64,000 bases of DNA. Source: Sapria himalayana. Its lineage: Eukaryota > Streptophyta > Magnoliopsida > Malpighiales > Rafflesiaceae. The notes beneath the pieces were generated by a model. It ran no database searches. It was not told the origin of the DNA and saw nothing but the letters and a program-made list of their open reading frames with translations. The stretch lies in assembly GCA_029783825.1 (NCBI GenBank), contig JAREIK010010412.1:1-64000 (forward strand), written 5' to 3'. How positions within the stretch are numbered: position 1 is the first letter of the stretch; each line of letters begins with the position of its first letter. Both the position numbers and the translations under genes were made by a program. This document shows positions 13,161-26,424 of the stretch, in pieces.

Positions 13161-14559
13161 AAGCTTTGGGGATACCTTTTTGTATTGAAGCATGAACAAA
13201 TTTTGGCATATCCAACTATCACTTTTGATGAGGTTCATACTTTATCTCTCTTTTGAATCAAACTATGACTGAATGTAAATTGTTTGACATAATCATTTGA
13301 AGACTATTTAGTATTTTCCTTCCATATTCATGATATTTCTCTAATTTCTAATAGTTGAATTAAGTTAGTATATTGTATGCATGAATCATAGGTGTCTAAA
13401 GGGAAACTTTTTTTTGGTAAAGTTGGAAGATCTTCCAACTTTGAAATGGTCCATGAACTATTGTTATATTAAAGGTATTTTTTATAATGATATCAAGTTT
13501 ATTACGACTTTCGTTCTATTAAATATTTTAAAATGGAATATGCAATTGGAACTTTATTGTTCTCATATTATATTTTGTTTTCGTTGTCAACTATAGATTT
13601 TTTGTTGTTGATTGGTTATGAAAAACATGAAGATTTCGACTTTTGGCTTCAATACTTTGCCACAACATTGTATGTTACATTGTCACCCTTATAAAACACA
13701 ATGATTTTTTCAAGGCACAATTTTTTTTTATTACATAGCCTTTTATGTTATTAATGAATCTAAAACTATAAGTTGATGGATTACTATATATGTGTAATAA
13801 ATAGAACTTGAAATTACATTACATAGCATCTAATTGAGTTTTTTTAAAGTATTGGGAAGATGACTTGTAATTTAACTTTTCATTTTATTAAATTTAATTG
13901 GTTTTTATAGTGTTTCTTCAAGTAGTTTGTGACTATTGATCTTTCAACTCACTACACACATATATATTTTTAATGGATTATTATTATTTTGTATTTTACC
14001 ATAATTGATCAACTTTTATGTCATAATTGATAAATCTTTTGCTTTCTATTTTACCCATTACTACTAACTTTGTTTTTATTGTTGTTAAATTCTTTTTAAT
14101 CAAATATGTTAATTGTTATATAAATTATTTTCATGATATGTTGTTATCATTCCTTCATTTTTATTTTTCAATACTCTATAATATTTTTTTTCTGCAAGTG
14201 TAATTGATTATAGTTCATCTTTTTGTATGTAGGTTGCCATTTTAAAAAATTAACTTCCAACTTAGCCAAGCTAGTATGAAGCAGTTTCTTGGAGATCAGC
14301 CACAATTGTGTTGCATATATAAGAAAATTTGAATTGAATTAAAGAAATGAATGCTGAAAATGTGATATTTTTTTTAGTTTATGAAATGCAAGACGTACAA
14401 GTTCCCCATTGTAATTAAAAACTAAAATCTCGGTATGGATTGAAACGTAAGTTTTTCTTATGTGCATGCATTATTACAATAACATGTGAATATTTATTTT
14501 CAATAATTATTAAATTGATATTTAATTAAATCTTCCTAGACAATATTACGAAGTGTCAT
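13161..14559. other. AT-rich 3' portion of the left CACTA element
   Basis: No coding region is supported. The stretch follows the protease domain and precedes the GTGTCATT-type subterminal repeats, so it is probably 3' untranslated or non-coding transposon sequence. The short open frame at 13381-13596 resembles no protein I recognise. Confidence 0.55.
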
Positions 14560-14829
14560 TGTATTCAAATAATTTAAGATTGATATAAGAAATAATGACA
14601 TTTTTCTGTGTGTCAAGGTAGATTGGTATAATAAACAATGATAGTTTTTTTACCATCAAGATTCTTTTCAATGTTACTTGTAAAAAATGAGATTATAGGC
14701 AAATACTTTTTATGACAGTCTAGTGGATGACACTTTTGATAAGCGACATGAAATATTTTTAACGATGCTTTTTAAGTGTCATTAAATATGTTTTTTGATT
14801 ATTCTTCTTTTAAAAGAAGACTAATTAGA
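14560..14829. repeat. Probable CACTA subterminal repeats (AAGTGTCATT/AATGACACTT type)
   Basis: Short motifs recur in both orientations: GAAGTGTCATT, AATGACATTTTTCTG, GATGACACTTTTGATAAG and TTTTAAGTGTCATT. Clusters of short direct and inverted motifs are typical of the regions just inside CACTA ends. No terminal repeat ending in GTAGTG is visible before satellite block 2, so the extreme end appears lost or mutated. Confidence 0.6.
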
Positions 14830-15606
14830 AAAAGAACAAAAAAAGGAAAAGAAAAATATGAAGGATAAGAAGAATAAGAAGAATAAGAAGAATAAAAAAA
14901 ATAAGAAGATTTAGAAGAATAATAAGATTAATAAGTATTAAAAGAATAAGACAAATAAGAAGAATATGAAGAATATGAAGTAGAAGAAGAATAAGTAGAA
15001 GAATAAGAAGAATAATAAGAATAAGAAGAATAAGAAGAATAAGTAGAATGGGAAAATAATAAGAATAAGAAGAATAAAAAGGATAAGAAGTTTAAGTATA
15101 ATAAGCAGAAAAAATAGAATAATAAGACAAGAAGAAGAAGAAGAAAAAAAAAGAAAAAGAATAAGAAGAATAAGAAGAAGAATAATAAGATTAAGAAAAA
15201 TAAAAAGATTAAAAAGAATAAGAAGAATAAGAAAAATAAGAAAAATAAGAAGAATAATAATAATAAAAATAAGAAGAATAAGAAGAATAAGAAAAATAAG
15301 AAGAATAAGAAGAATAAGAAGAATAAGAAGAATAAGAATAATAAGAATAATAAGAAGAATAAGAATAATAAGAATAATAAGAAGAATAAAAAAATTAAAA
15401 GAATAAAAAAATAAAAATAATAAGAAGAATATGAAGAATAAAAAAAAATAAATAATAATATGAAAAAAAAGTATTAAAAAAAGAAGAATATAAAGAATAA
15501 AAAGAATAAGAATAATATGAAGAATTACAATAAAAAGATAAAGAAGAAGAATAAGAAGAATAAAATAGAATTAGTTGAATACAAAGTATAAGAAGAAAAA
15601 GAATAG
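14830..15606. repeat. 9-bp purine-rich satellite, block 2
   Basis: Degenerate AAGAAGAAT-type units as in block 1, in the same orientation (purine-rich strand is +). The block starts after the CACTA subterminal region and ends at an LTR-like boundary beginning TGTTGGG at 15607. Confidence 0.92.
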
Positions 15607-16200
15607 TGTTGGGCAATTATGCTTCCTCGGTAGTGAGATAAAGATACAAAAACAACAAAAAGAATAGAAGACAAGCAATATATATATCCCAATTTAGCAA
15701 CCATCGGTGATAGAAACAAAAATGAGAAATAAACACCAAAAATAACGTGGTTCACTAGTCGCTCAGTTAGACTAGCTACATCTACCAGCAAATGCTTATG
15801 CATTACAGATTAAGCCAACAGAAAAACTATATTATAGTATGCATCACACAGAACAGTCGTGATAAATCACGCATAGAGAAGAGAGAGAGACGATGAACTG
15901 TTCCACGCATCCAAAAACAGGAACCCGAAAATAAAATTACAAAACATTTTATATTAAAAATTTTCTCGGTTCATTCAACCGTAGCGGATCGGATCATGGG
16001 ACAGGTCAGGCTCTGCTCCAAAAATTTTGGCACACTGACCGGTCAATGGGACCTCCGTTATTGTGCTACTGCTGCATCCCCAGCCTCTTTATATTTTTTT
16101 TTCTTGCACTTACATAAAATATTAAAATAGAAAAAACATTTGGTTATACAAACAAATTTAAAAATAAAAACAAATTACATATGTAGCAAATAGGAAGTAG
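15607..16200. mobile_element. LTR-like insertion island, possibly a solo LTR or LTR fragment
   Basis: This non-satellite island is embedded in the array. It begins TGTTGGGCAATTATG, the kind of TG start common in plant Copia LTRs. It also contains AATAACGTGGTTCACT near 15740, which resembles the ACGTGGTTC motif often seen in such LTRs, in front of an ACTAGCTACATCTACCAGC stretch. It is richer in G and C than its surroundings, notably at 15980-16080. I could not find a clear CA end or a 5-bp target duplication, and there is no internal coding region, primer-binding site or second LTR. The assignment is an inference from motif resemblance. Confidence 0.4.
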
Positions 16201-16394
16201 AACATGATGAATAAATTAGACTAAATAGAATAAGAAAAATAATAAGAATAATAAGTATGAGAATAATAATAAGAATAAGAAAAATAAAAAGAGTAATAAA
16301 AATAAGAAGAATAAGTAAAATATAAAGAATAAGAAGAATAATAAGAATAATAAGAAAAAGATGAAGAATAGTAGAAAAAGAAGAAGAAGAAGAA

Positions 16395-16428
<34 letters not shown>

Positions 16429-19400
16429 TTGAAGAATAAAAATAATAAGAAGAATAAAATGAAAAAAAAAGAATAATAAGAATAATAAGAATGAGAAGAA
16501 TAGGAAAATTAGTAAAAATAAAAAGAATAAGAAGAATATAATGAATAAGAAGTATAATAAGAATAATAAGAATAAGAAGAATAAGAAGAATTAAAAGAAT
16601 AAGAAGAATAAGAAGAATAAGAAGAACAAGAAGAACAAGAAGAATAAGAAGAATAAGAAGAATAAGAATAATAAGAAGAATAAGAAGAATAAAAAGAATA
16701 AGAAGAATAAGAAGAAGAAAAAAATAGACAGAATAATAAGAATTAGATGAACAAGAAAAATAAGAAGAATAAGATGTTTAAGAATAATAAGAATAATAAA
16801 AAAAATGAGAAAAATAAGATGAATATTAAGAAGAAAAATAATAATATGAATAAGAAGATAAGGAAGAAATAAAAAAAATATGAAGAATAAGATGGAGAAG
16901 TGTAAGAAGAATAAATAAAATAAGAACAATAAGAAGAATAAAAGGAATCAGAAGAATAAGATGAATAAGAAGAATAAAAAGAATTAGATGAATAAATTGA
17001 ATAAGAATAATAAGAATAAAAAAAAATAATAAAAAGAAGATTATGAAGAATAAGAAGAATGAGAAGAATAAGAAGAACAAGAAAAATATGAAGAATAAGA
17101 TGAATAAGAAAAATAAGAAGAATTAAGAAGTTTAAGAAGAATAAGAAAAATAGAAAGAATAAAAAAATAAGAATAATAATAATAATGTCTAGAATAAAAA
17201 AATAGGAAGAATAAGAAGAATAAGATAAATAAGAAAAATAATAAGAATTAAGAATTTTTAGAAGAATAAAAATAATAGGGAGAATAAAAAAAATAAGAAT
17301 AATAGGGAGAATAAAAAAAATAAGAAGAATAATAAGAATATGTAGAATAAAAAGATTAAAAAGAATAAGAAGATTAAGTAGAATAAGAAGAATAAATTAA
17401 TAAGAAGTATAAGAAGAATAAGAAGAAGAAAAATAATAATATGAATAAAGAGATTATGAAGAAATTAGAGAATATAAAGAATAAGATGAAGAATAATAAT
17501 AATAATAAATAGAATAAGAAGAATAAAAAAAATAAAAAAAATCAAAAGAATAAGATGAATAAGAAGAATAAAAAAATAGATAAATACGATGAATAAAAAT
17601 AAAAAAAAAAAGAATAAGAAGAATAAGAATATAATAAGAATAAGAAGAATAAGAAAAATAAAAAGAATAAGAAGAATAAGAAGAATAAGAAGAATAAATA
17701 GAATAAGATGAATAATTAGAAAAAATATAAGAAGAATAATAATATAGAGAATAAGAAGAAAAATAAGAATAAGAAGTATAAAAAGAATAAAAAGATTAAC
17801 AACAATAAGAAGAATAAGAATAATAAAAATAATAAGAATAATAAGAAGATAAAGAAGAATAATAAGAATAAGAAAGATAAAAAGATTTTGATAAATAATA
17901 ATAATAATAATAAGACTAAGAAAAACAAGAAGAATAAGAATGATAAGAATAATAAGAATAATAAGAATAATAAGAATAAGAAAAATAAGAAGAATAAGAA
18001 GAATAAGAAGAAGAATAATTATAAGTAGTATAAGAAGAATAAGAATAATAGAAATAATAAAAAGAATAAGAAGAATAAGAAGAATAAGAAGAATAATAAG
18101 AATAATAAGAATAATAAGAATAAAAAGATTAATAAGAAGAATAATAATAATAATAATAATTATAATTATAATAAGATGAATAAGAGTAGAATAATAATAA
18201 TAATAATAATAATATGAAGAATAAAAATAATAAGTAGAATAAAATGAAAAAGAATAATAAGAAGAATAGGAAGATATGTAAGAATAATAAGAATAAGAAG
18301 AATAAAATGAATAAGAAGAATAAGAGAATAAAAAGAATAAAAATAAGAATAATAATAGGAAGAATAAGAACAAAAAGATGAATAAGAAAAATAATAAGAA
18401 TAAGAAGTTAAAGAAAAATAAGATGAATAAGAAAAGCAAGAAGAATAATAAGAATATATAAAATAAGTAGAATAAGTAGAATAAAAAGATTAAGAAGAAT
18501 ATGAAGAAATAAAAGATTAAGAAAAATCAGAAGAATAAGAAGAAGAAAACTAATAATATGAATAAGAAGATTAATAAGAAATATGCTAATGTGAAAAATA
18601 AGATAAAGTTGAATAAGAAGAATAAATAGAATAAGAAGAATATTAAGAATAAAAAGAATTAGAAGAATAAGATGAATAAGAAGAATAAAAAAAATAAAAA
18701 GAATTTGATAAATAGATGAATAAGAATAAAAAGAAGTATGAAAAAAAATAATAATAATAATTTGAAGAATAAAGAATAAGAATAATAAGAAAAATTAAAA
18801 GAATAAGAAGAATAAGAAGAATAAGAAGAATAAGAAGAATAAGAAGATAAAAAGATTAAAATGAATATGAAGAATAAGAAGAATAAGAAGAATTAGAAGA
18901 ATAAGAAGAATTAGAAGAATGCGAAGAATATGAAGTATAAGAAGTATAAGAAGAATAACAAGAATTAAAACTATAAGATAAATAAGTAGAAAAAATATAA
19001 GAAGAAGAATAATAAAGAGAAAAGAACAATAATAATAATAAAAATTATAAAAAGATTAAGAAGGATAAGAAGATTAAAAAGAATAAGATTAATAAGAATA
19101 TAAAGAAGAATAAGAAGAATAAGAAGAATAAGAATGATAAAAAGATTATGATGAATAATAATAATAATAATAATATGAAGAATAATAAGAATAATAAGAA
19201 TAAGAAGAAATAAAATAATAAGAATAATAAGAAAAATAAAAGAATAATAAGAATAACAATAATAACAAAAAGAAGAAGATGATGATGAAGAAGAATAAGA
19301 ATAAGAAGAGTAAGAAGAATAAGAAGAATTAGTATAATATATAGAATAAAAAGAATAATAATAAAAAAATTTTAAAAGAATAATAAGAATAAAAAAATAA

Positions 19401-20602
19401 AATAATCAAGAAGATTAAGAAGAAGAAGAATAATAATAATAATAATAAATTTAAGAAGAATAAGAATAAACAGAAAAAGAACAATAAGAAGAATAAGAGT
19501 AATAAGAAGAAGTAGAATAAGAAAAATTAGAAAAATAAAAAAAATTAGAAGAATAAGAAAAATAATATGATTAAGAAGAATTAGAAGAATAAGAATAATC
19601 AGAAGAATAACAAGAACGAGAAGAATAAGAAGAATAAGAATAATAAAAATAATAAGAAGATTAAGTAGAATAAGAAGTATTAAAGATTAAGAAAAATAAA
19701 AAGATTAAGAAGAATAAAAATTATTCTAAGATTAAGAAGAATAAGAAGATCTAGAAGAATAATAAAACTAATAAGATAAAAAGAATAAGAAGAATAAAAG
19801 AATAAGAATAATAAGAAGATTTTATAGAATATTAAGAATAAGAAGAATAAGAAGATTTAATAGAATATTAAGAATAAGAAGAATAAAAATAATAAAAATA
19901 ATAAAAATAACAAAATGATTAGGAAAAATAAGAGGAATAAGAAGAATAACAAGAATATATAGAATAAATAGAATGAGGAGAATAAAAGGAATAAGAAGTA
20001 TAAGAATAATAAAAAGAATAATAAGAATAAGAATAAAAAGAATGATAAGAAGAATAATGAGAATATGTAGAATAAGAAGAATATGAATAACAAATAGAAA
20101 AAAAAATAAAAAAAAATAAGAAGAATAAGAAGTATAAGAAGATTAAGAAGAAAACAATAAATAAGAAGTACTAGATGGTTAGATAAAATAAGAAGAATAA
20201 GAATAATAAGAAGAATAAGATGAATAAGAATAATAAGAAGAATAAGTTGGATAAGAAGAATAAGTATAATAAGTAGAATAAAAAGAATAAGAAGAATAAT
20301 AAAAATAAGAAGAATAAGAATAATAAGAAGAATAAGAAGAATAATAATATTAAGTTGAATAAGAAGATTAAGAAGATTAAGAAGATTAAGAAGATTAAGA
20401 AGAATAAGAAGAATAAATAGACTAGGAATAAAAAAATTAAAAGATTAAGAAGAAAAAGAATAATAATAAAAATATAAAGAATAAGAAGAATAAGACGAAT
20501 AAAAAGAAAAAGAAGAATAAAAAGAATAAGAAAAATAAGAAGAATAAGAAGATTAAGAAGAATAAGAAGATTAAGAATATTAAGAAGAAGAATAAGAATA
20601 AA

Positions 20603-20637
<35 letters not shown>

Positions 20638-20905
20638 GAATATGAATAATAATAAGAATAAAATAAATATGAATAATAATAAGAATAAAAAGAATAAGAA
20701 GAATAAAAAAAATAAGAATTAGATCAAGAATATGAAGAATAAATTAGAATAAGTAGAATAAGAAGAATAATAAGAAATATAAGAATAAGTAGGATAAGAA
20801 AAATAAGAAGTATAGTAAGAATAAGAATAATAATAAGAATAATAAGAAGAAGATGAAGCACAAGTAGAACTATAATAATAATAATTATTTTTATTATTAT
20901 AAGAA

Positions 20906-20946
<41 letters not shown>

Positions 20947-20975
20947 TAATGAAGAATAAGAAGATTAATAAGACC
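16201..20975. repeat. 9-bp purine-rich satellite, block 3
   Basis: Degenerate AAGAAGAAT units, again with purines on the + strand, with embedded (AAT)n runs such as 16395-16429, 20603-20633 and 20908-20945. Some longer segments recur: a stretch with AATAATATGAATAA and a following GATAAAT...GATGAATAA pattern occurs near 17430-17600 and again near 18550-18735, suggesting a higher-order unit of about 1.1 kb. The long - strand frame at 17465-18439 is a product of the 9-bp period. Confidence 0.92.
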
Positions 20976-21249
20976 ATAAGGGGTTTCTCACAGCTCTCAA
21001 TTCTAGAGAGAGAAAGTGTCATTCGTAGATAGAGAAATCTTCATTGTTGAAGATTGCAAGCTTGAGCTATTGAAAAACTCCCTAAACTATATTATAAAAA
21101 ATCATTCTTTTTGGTTTTTAATGAACCCAGACTCTTATGTCTGGAATTTGTTGCGAAAGAGGAGGCGCTTGTTGTTTTCTTCTTGATGGAAGACTTGGAG
21201 AAGCTTCTGCTCCATTTAAATAGACACTAATCTGTAAGATTTCCCATTG

Positions 21250-22210
21250 CAACCCCAAGTTTAAGGACATATATGCATTCATTGAAGCTTTGAAGCTTCA
21301 GGACTCTATAAGACTCGCATTATATGATGTGAAACATTTTATGCTGCAAATTAAGGAGGAAGAAGACACTCTCCGACTTTTCTTCGTCTACAGTGGAGTA
21401 TCTCAGGGCTTCCAATGAGATTATTCAATTTTTCACCCAAATTCACACCAAAGGAAGAATCCACGCATGCCCTAGTCTAGTTTTATATCTCGCAACTTTC
21501 ATTCCATCTATTCTGTAAGCATGCTCTATACTCTATTGCACGTTGTGTGGGTAAGCTATGATTAATGGATGAAGCTACGGCATGTATGACCAAGCCAACA
21601 CAGCGAGGGTCTATATTGAAATTAATGCATGCTCTTCTCTTCCTCAAAGGGTATGGGTGAGAAGTGATCATACCCATGGCTTTTTTCAGGCTATAGTCCC
21701 AAAACACATGCCTAAATATTGAATAAAATGTAAAAAAAATGGATCATATTGAACTGGAATGTATCATAAAGGTAAGGGGAAGGCCATTACACAGAAAAAA
21801 AAAGAGAGAGTGGTAGAAGGTTTGGTTAAAAAAGGTTCATTCGGAGGGAAGTTAGAAAGGTGAAAGGGCAATTGAGGAAGAGGGAGAGAGGGTGGAGGTA
21901 GGAAAGATAGGGGATAAGGAGATGAGAGGAGGAAGGGAAGAAGAAATGGGAAAATTAGTGGGTAGTAGGGGGAAGGGCGATGAGAAGGGGGTAGAAAGAG
22001 AGGAGAGTGAGGAAGGTATAGAGGGAGAGTTAGATAAGGAAAAAAGGGGGGAAAAAGAAAAGATTAGAGATTTATAAAAAAGTTAGAGGAAGAGGGTAGA
22101 GCAACCGAAGAGATAGGAATAGAGTGTGGAGAGAAAGGGTTTTGGGGCAAAAGAGAGGAGAGGGGTAAGGAGAAATGAAATTGAGTTGGAAAAAGATTTA
22201 GTAAACTTTA
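21250..22210 (+). pseudogene. LINE ORF1 (DUF4283 / zinc-knuckle type), broken
   Basis: ORF1 of plant L1 elements encodes a nucleic-acid-binding protein that coats the element RNA. Read across frames, 21330-21410 gives LQIKEEEDTLRLFF, 21510-21550 gives HALYSIARCVGK, 21555-21600 reads as a DEAT...TKPTQ-like stretch, and 21597-21720 gives ARVYIEINACSSLPQRVWV and IVPKHMPKY followed by a stop where the CCHC knuckle (KYC..C) should begin. The downstream 21840-22080 segment is rich in Glu, Gly, Lys and Arg, like the variable C-terminal linker of these proteins. Several frame changes are needed, so it is not functional. The family match rests on motif order recognised by eye. Confidence 0.72.
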
Positions 22211-22543
22211 TTGGGGGAGATGATGACCTCTTATCGGAAAGAGAGATTGAGGCCAAAAGCTAGCCTATCATTGGCATGCATAAAAAGATGTAGATTTTGG
22301 AATTTGCATAGGCATAGGATGATTCAAGGCTGTGTAAACATAATGAGTAGGAATGAATCCATAATAACAGGGAGAGTGCAATGGAAAAAATAAGATTAAT
22401 GAGTTTATTACTAAACAAGCTGAACATAATAAGATCCACTAAACAGCCACAACCTAGTGCAAATAAATCTTCAAGAAATAAAAAAAAATACTGAAACATG
22501 AACTATGAAATAATATGTATAACGAGAGCTCAAGCTAGACCTA

Positions 22544-25500
22544 ATGATGTATACTAGTCTATACTGGAACATAAGAGGAGTAGAAAACTCTCCATCAATA
22601 AATAAAGTTATAAAATTAAATAAAATACATAATATTAGATTAGTGATAATAGCTAAACCCATGGTTAATAAGGACTCATTAGAAGAGTATAAAAAAATAG
22701 GTTTGGATAATGCATTCTCCAACAATAACGGCAAGTTATGGCTATTATGGAAAAATACAATTGATATTGAAATAATTTCAGAGGCAGAGTAGATTATTAG
22801 TTTTAAACTAGAAAAAAAGTCAGATCCAATTATTTTGGTGGTATGTGCCAGGAATGCAAAGGATAAAAGAAAATATTGTGGAGTGAGATGAAAGAGATAG
22901 CCCCAAGGAAATCGCCATGGATTATAATAGGGGATTTCAATGTGGTAAGGAATATTAAAGAGAAAAGAGGAGGAAAGTCTCCTGACCCAATAGCCATAGC
23001 CTAGTTTAATGAGGAAATAGAAAACACAAGCCTTATGAAGGCTTTTATTTCGGTCCTAATTTCACATGGTGCAATAACTAGAAAAAAAGAGGGGCGATTT
23101 GGTCTAGATTGGATCATATTCTGTATTATATTAAATGGATAGGTTTTTTGTGGAGGGATGAGCATTAAGCACTTAAGCAGAACATGCTTAGATCATAGCC
23201 CACTCCTCCTGAAATTTAAAAATAGAGATAGGAAATACAAGATCTTTAAATATCAAAACACTGGGGAATGCATAAAGACTTCAAAAGAATAGTAAGGGAC
23301 TCATGGCAAATACAAACAACTGGGAATACCATGCAGGTTCTAACCTTAAAATTACATATATTAAGACTAGCACTTAGTTTATGTAATAAAGAGAGATTTG
23401 GGAATATTAACAAGAATATTCAAGATGATGAATTAAAAGTCAGCTCACAGAAATAGAATATGAGGAAACTCAAGATAAATCTTTAAGAACTAAAATGAAC
23501 AAAGCAAAAGCTGAACTAAAATTAATGTTGCACATGGAAGACGTATATTGGAAACAAAGGGCTAACATAAAGTGGCGAAAGGAAGGGGATAGAAATACTA
23601 AGTTCTTCAATGTAGCTGCAAAATACGAGCCCAAAAACAAGAAATAAACGGCATAAAAAAGACGATGGCAAATGGGTGGAAGAGGAGGGGGAAATTAAAA
23701 ATGTACTGGAAGACTATTTTTAAAGTCACCTTTATGGCTATAGTCATCAGAGAAACAATACTTTAATACATCTCATTAAGAGAAGAGTATGAGGAGATGA
23801 TAACAAAGCCTTGGAAGAGATTCCTTGAGAAGAAGAGATCAGGGCAATGCTCTTTAGTGGAAATAAAGATAGTACAGCAAGACCTGATGGGTGGAACAAT
23901 GGATTTTATCAACATGCCTAGAATATAATAAAAGAAGAATTGACAGCTGCCATTGCTTGGATCTTCTTAGGCACAGAAATTACAAAAACATGGGCCAGCT
24001 CATATATTGTCATGATTCCCAAGAAGAACAACCTGTAAAAAAGTAAGGATTATAGACATATAAGTCCATGCAATTCAGTTTACAAAATTTTTGCAAAAGT
24101 CCTTCAAAACAGACTTAATAGGATCATTCATTTCATTATATTGGTTGAACAATCAGGATTTATTAAAAATAGATTAATGATAAAAATTATCAATTTAATT
24201 TCAGAATTGATGAAGGAAATAGGTGCTAAAGATAGGGGTCATATTGTGATTATGAAGCTAGACCTGTCTAAAGCATTTGATAGAGTAGAATGAGACATAT
24301 TATGCTACACAATAAGAAAAATGAGATTTTTGGAATTTTGGATAGACCTAATGTATAGATGCATCTCTAGTGCCTAGGTTAAAATCTTGAATAATAGTGA
24401 GGCGGATAGAGAATTCAAGCCAGTTAGAGGGCTTATTCAGGGGACCCACTATCCCCTGTCTTGTTCAACATATATATAGAAATACTAATTATAAATCTAA
24501 AAGAGAGGGGAGGGCACGATTCTTGGCTTTAAACAACCTAGACAAACTCCTAATGCGAGCAGCTTGACGTATGTAGATGATGTGATTATTTTTACAAATG
24601 CTGGCAGTACTTCATTGAGAAATATGATGAGCCTTTTGATACACTAGAGGAATAAATGGGTCAATAGCTGAATAAAAATAAATGTCAATTTGTGATCATA
24701 AATAATGCCCCTAAAAAGATAGCTCAAAGGATTAAAATTATCACATGCTTTGAACAGAAAAATGGGGTGTTAATGTATTTGGGATGCCAAATTTATGAAG
24801 GAAGATTGAAGGAAGAATATTTAGCATTTCTAATGAATAAAATAAGAGGGAAAATAGCAGGATGGAAGGAGAATATGTTGAGTATAGCAGGGCAAATTAT
24901 ATTAATCAAACATGTCCTACAAGGCTCGATAGCCCATATTCAAATGACATTATAGCCTCCAAAGAAGATTTTGAGAAATTTAGAGAAAGAGATGGCTAAC
25001 TTTTTATGGGATAAAAATTCAAGAAAAAACAAACTACATTGAAAAAAATGGGATATATGTTGCCCAAAGGAAGAGGCATGTCTAGGCCTAAACAAGCTCA
25101 ATGATATGGCAAAAGTCTGGGCGTGTATGAATTGGTGAAGGCTTATACAAAATGATAGTATGTGGGTGAGATATATTAAAGCTAGATGCGGTCTAGATAA
25201 CAAAGCCTTAAAGAATTCCAAAAAGCATCTAAAAGCTAGAAAATGATGTTTAAATAGAAAAAATTAGTGGAAAAAATGCACTTTTAATTACCAATGAATG
25301 GAGATGGATTTTGAATCCACAAGGGAGGTTTACACTTAAAAGCGCAAAATTAATAGTAAGAAAAGAAAATGCCCCCAAGAAATCTTTAAAGGAGCGTGGG
25401 TGAGAGATTCCACAAAAAATTAATGTATTTATGTGGAAGCTTCTATCGAAGGCTATTCCGGTAAATATTAATACAGAGAGGAAATGATTTAAAATAGCCT

Positions 25501-26424
25501 CTAGGTGTGAATGTTGCTTTGTTAGTACAGAAAGCATAAATCACTTGTTCTCAACAGGAAAGATAGCGGTGGAAGTTTGGGGCTGTCTAGGAAAAGATAT
25601 AGAAATAAGTAATAAGTTAGAGGGTCTCGAGGATAGATTAAAGAGATGGAGCATAAAACATACAAAGAACAAAATATATAAGTGGCTAAGAAATTATATC
25701 CCACATATTACAGTCTAGTGTTTATGGAATACCAGAAACAAAAGTAGGCTTGAGGGTATTAAAATTAATGCTAATCATATAATTGAGTAAATTAAAAAAG
25801 AATGCTCATGGATTTCAGCATGGATCCCTTTAGGACTCAGAAGCACTGAAATGGAAGATGAAAAAAAAGATATGGGATTTTCATGCAATTAAGGTAAAAC
25901 TACCTGAGATAAGGACGGTTAGTTGGAACAGGCCTCCACAGGGAAGGATTGCTCCAAACATGGACGGGAGCTTTAATAGGGTTATGGGTATGGTAGGAGG
26001 AGGTGGCATGATAAGGAATGAGCAAGGGAGAGTATTAAGAGAAATCACAATGAGAGAAAAAGCATTTTCTGCACTGCATGCTGAAACACTAGCCTTGCTT
26101 ATGGGCCTACAAATATGTAAAGATTATTCACTAAGAAATAATCGAGCACATGTGGATTCTAGCTTACTGGTGGATCTAGCTATAAGAAAAATAGAGACGT
26201 GAAAGTATGAGGGGTATATTGGTATACTTAAAAGCCATTTAATATAGCTAAAAGGGGAAATAGAACATATGTTCAGGGAAGCAAATGCTCTTGCAGACAA
26301 ATTAGTTGAGGAATGAATGAAGGGTTTACATGTGTTTGTTGGGGAGAATATACCGGATAAATACAAAGGTATAATCACACTAGATAGAATAGAATTCTTT
26401 TATATTAGAATTCAAAAACATTAG
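22544..26424 (+). pseudogene. LINE ORF2: endonuclease, reverse transcriptase, RNase H, broken
   Basis: ORF2 proteins nick the target and reverse-transcribe the element RNA. The ATG at 22544 opens YWNIRGVENSP, the start of an AP-type endonuclease. It continues with GDFNVVRN near 22930-22950 and LDHSP at 23188-23202. The reverse transcriptase shows KVLQNRLNRI near 24096-24125, KLDLSKAFDRVE with its Asp at 24261-24263, and the active-site YVDD at 24570-24581. A zf-RVT-like region lies near 25410-25570 (NVFMWKLLSKAIP, CECC, INHLF). RNase H at about 25915-26310 keeps its four acidic positions (NMDGS, LHAETLAL, HVDSS, NALAD). Stops interrupt the frame; one is a TGA after the RT motif (24292-24294) where Trp is usual, and another is at 26314-26316 just after RNase H. 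The probable original stop is the TAG at 26422. Confidence 0.88.

Noticed and set aside
15525..15803. 92-codon - strand frame across the satellite/LTR-like boundary
   Set aside because: It joins satellite-coded Phe/Leu runs to LTR-like DNA and has no recognisable domain.
17465..18439. 324-codon - strand frame, the longest in the window
   Set aside because: The same satellite effect. The residues follow the 9-bp period, with no mixed composition or membrane-protein pattern beyond the repeat.
21892..22077. 61-codon Glu/Gly/Lys-rich frame as a separate gene
   Set aside because: It lies between LINE ORF1 motifs and ORF2 and fits the variable C-terminal part of ORF1.
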